A stretch of 44,524 nucleotides of DNA from DASWHF01 sp036393295 (GTDB lineage: Bacteria > Pseudomonadota > Gammaproteobacteria > Acidiferrobacterales > UBA6901), in the NCBI GenBank assembly GCA_036393295.1, contig DASWHF010000088.1, forward strand, positions 1-44,524. The letters are read 5' to 3'. The position numbers were made by a program, and so were the translations under genes. Under the pieces are notes generated by a model. It had not been told where the DNA came from. It worked only from the letters and a program-made list of their open reading frames with translations, and searched no databases. The stretch's first letter is position 1. Every line of letters begins with the position of its first letter. Shown here one piece after another: positions 44,491 to 44,524 of the stretch.

Positions 44491-44524
44491 GCCTGGCAGT
44501 TCGTTGAAAAACGAACTGCCAGGC
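44491..44524. repeat. Perfect 15-bp palindrome at window end
   Basis: GCCTGGCAGTTCGTT (44491-44505), loop GAAA, AACGAACTGCCAGGC (44510-44524): a perfect 15-bp hairpin with a GNRA-type tetraloop. 44496-44511 matches the inverse of 35317-35332 over 16 nt. The window ends here, so it may extend. Likely the terminator or repeat next to the gene outside the window; the 128 nt between it and tatA show no gene or clear promoter. Confidence 0.7.

Overview
This window looks like a chromosomal segment of a high-GC gammaproteobacterium. The cell-division cluster, the lpoA/yraN/BON-lipoprotein set, the petABC-sspA-sspB run and the tatABC/degS neighbourhood all have gammaproteobacterial character. The GC-rich coding and the mixture of these blocks suggest a deep-branching order such as Chromatiales or Acidiferrobacterales; that placement is inference, not proven by the sequence. 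I see no plasmid, phage, insertion sequence, CRISPR array or tRNA. Almost all of the window is core genome.

Left end (1-2012): the tail of a type IV pilus inner-membrane protein (pilC), prepilin peptidase pilD and dephospho-CoA kinase coaE, all on the plus strand, ending in a heptanucleotide repeat element. From 2015 to 25962 everything is on the minus strand. Read in transcription order it is the complete dcw cluster: mraZ, rsmH, ftsL, ftsI, murE, murF, mraY, murD, a 33-codon unannotated membrane ORF, ftsW, murG, murC, murB, ddl, ftsQ, ftsA, ftsZ. These are followed by lpxC, an M23 (LytM-type) peptidase gene, secA and argJ. The genes supply the cytoplasmic and lipid-linked steps of peptidoglycan synthesis and the core divisome. 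Many junctions are 4-nt ATGA or GTGA overlaps, indicating translational coupling. A TTGACA promoter and three 10-bp-spaced MraZ-type boxes precede mraZ. RNase P RNA (rnpB) follows upstream on the same strand, then rsmI.

Divergent from rsmI is lpoA-yraN-BON lipoprotein (outer-membrane and peptidoglycan-synthase support; diaA is absent). Then come a GlcD-type FAD oxidase, a small membrane protein and a beta-barrel protein, and, convergent to it, a macrodomain gene. A FecR-domain exported protein and a DUF3301 protein are divergent from each other. The minus-strand block petA-petB-petC (cytochrome bc1), sspA, sspB follows. Divergent from petA is degS/algW (envelope-stress protease). The window ends with a thioredoxin-domain DUF255 protein and tatA-tatB-tatC. 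The Tat translocase could export the Rieske subunit encoded 4 kb away.

The most unusual content is small. (1) A 33-aa glycine-zipper membrane ORF is fitted by ATGA overlaps at both ends between murD and ftsW. (2) There is a set of intergenic elements built from short tandem units (GAGTAGC, AGAGTAA, CACGGGGAA) arranged as long inverted repeats. The families differ in sequence but share architecture and sit immediately beside stop codons; in two cases an element supplies the last codons and stop of a gene.
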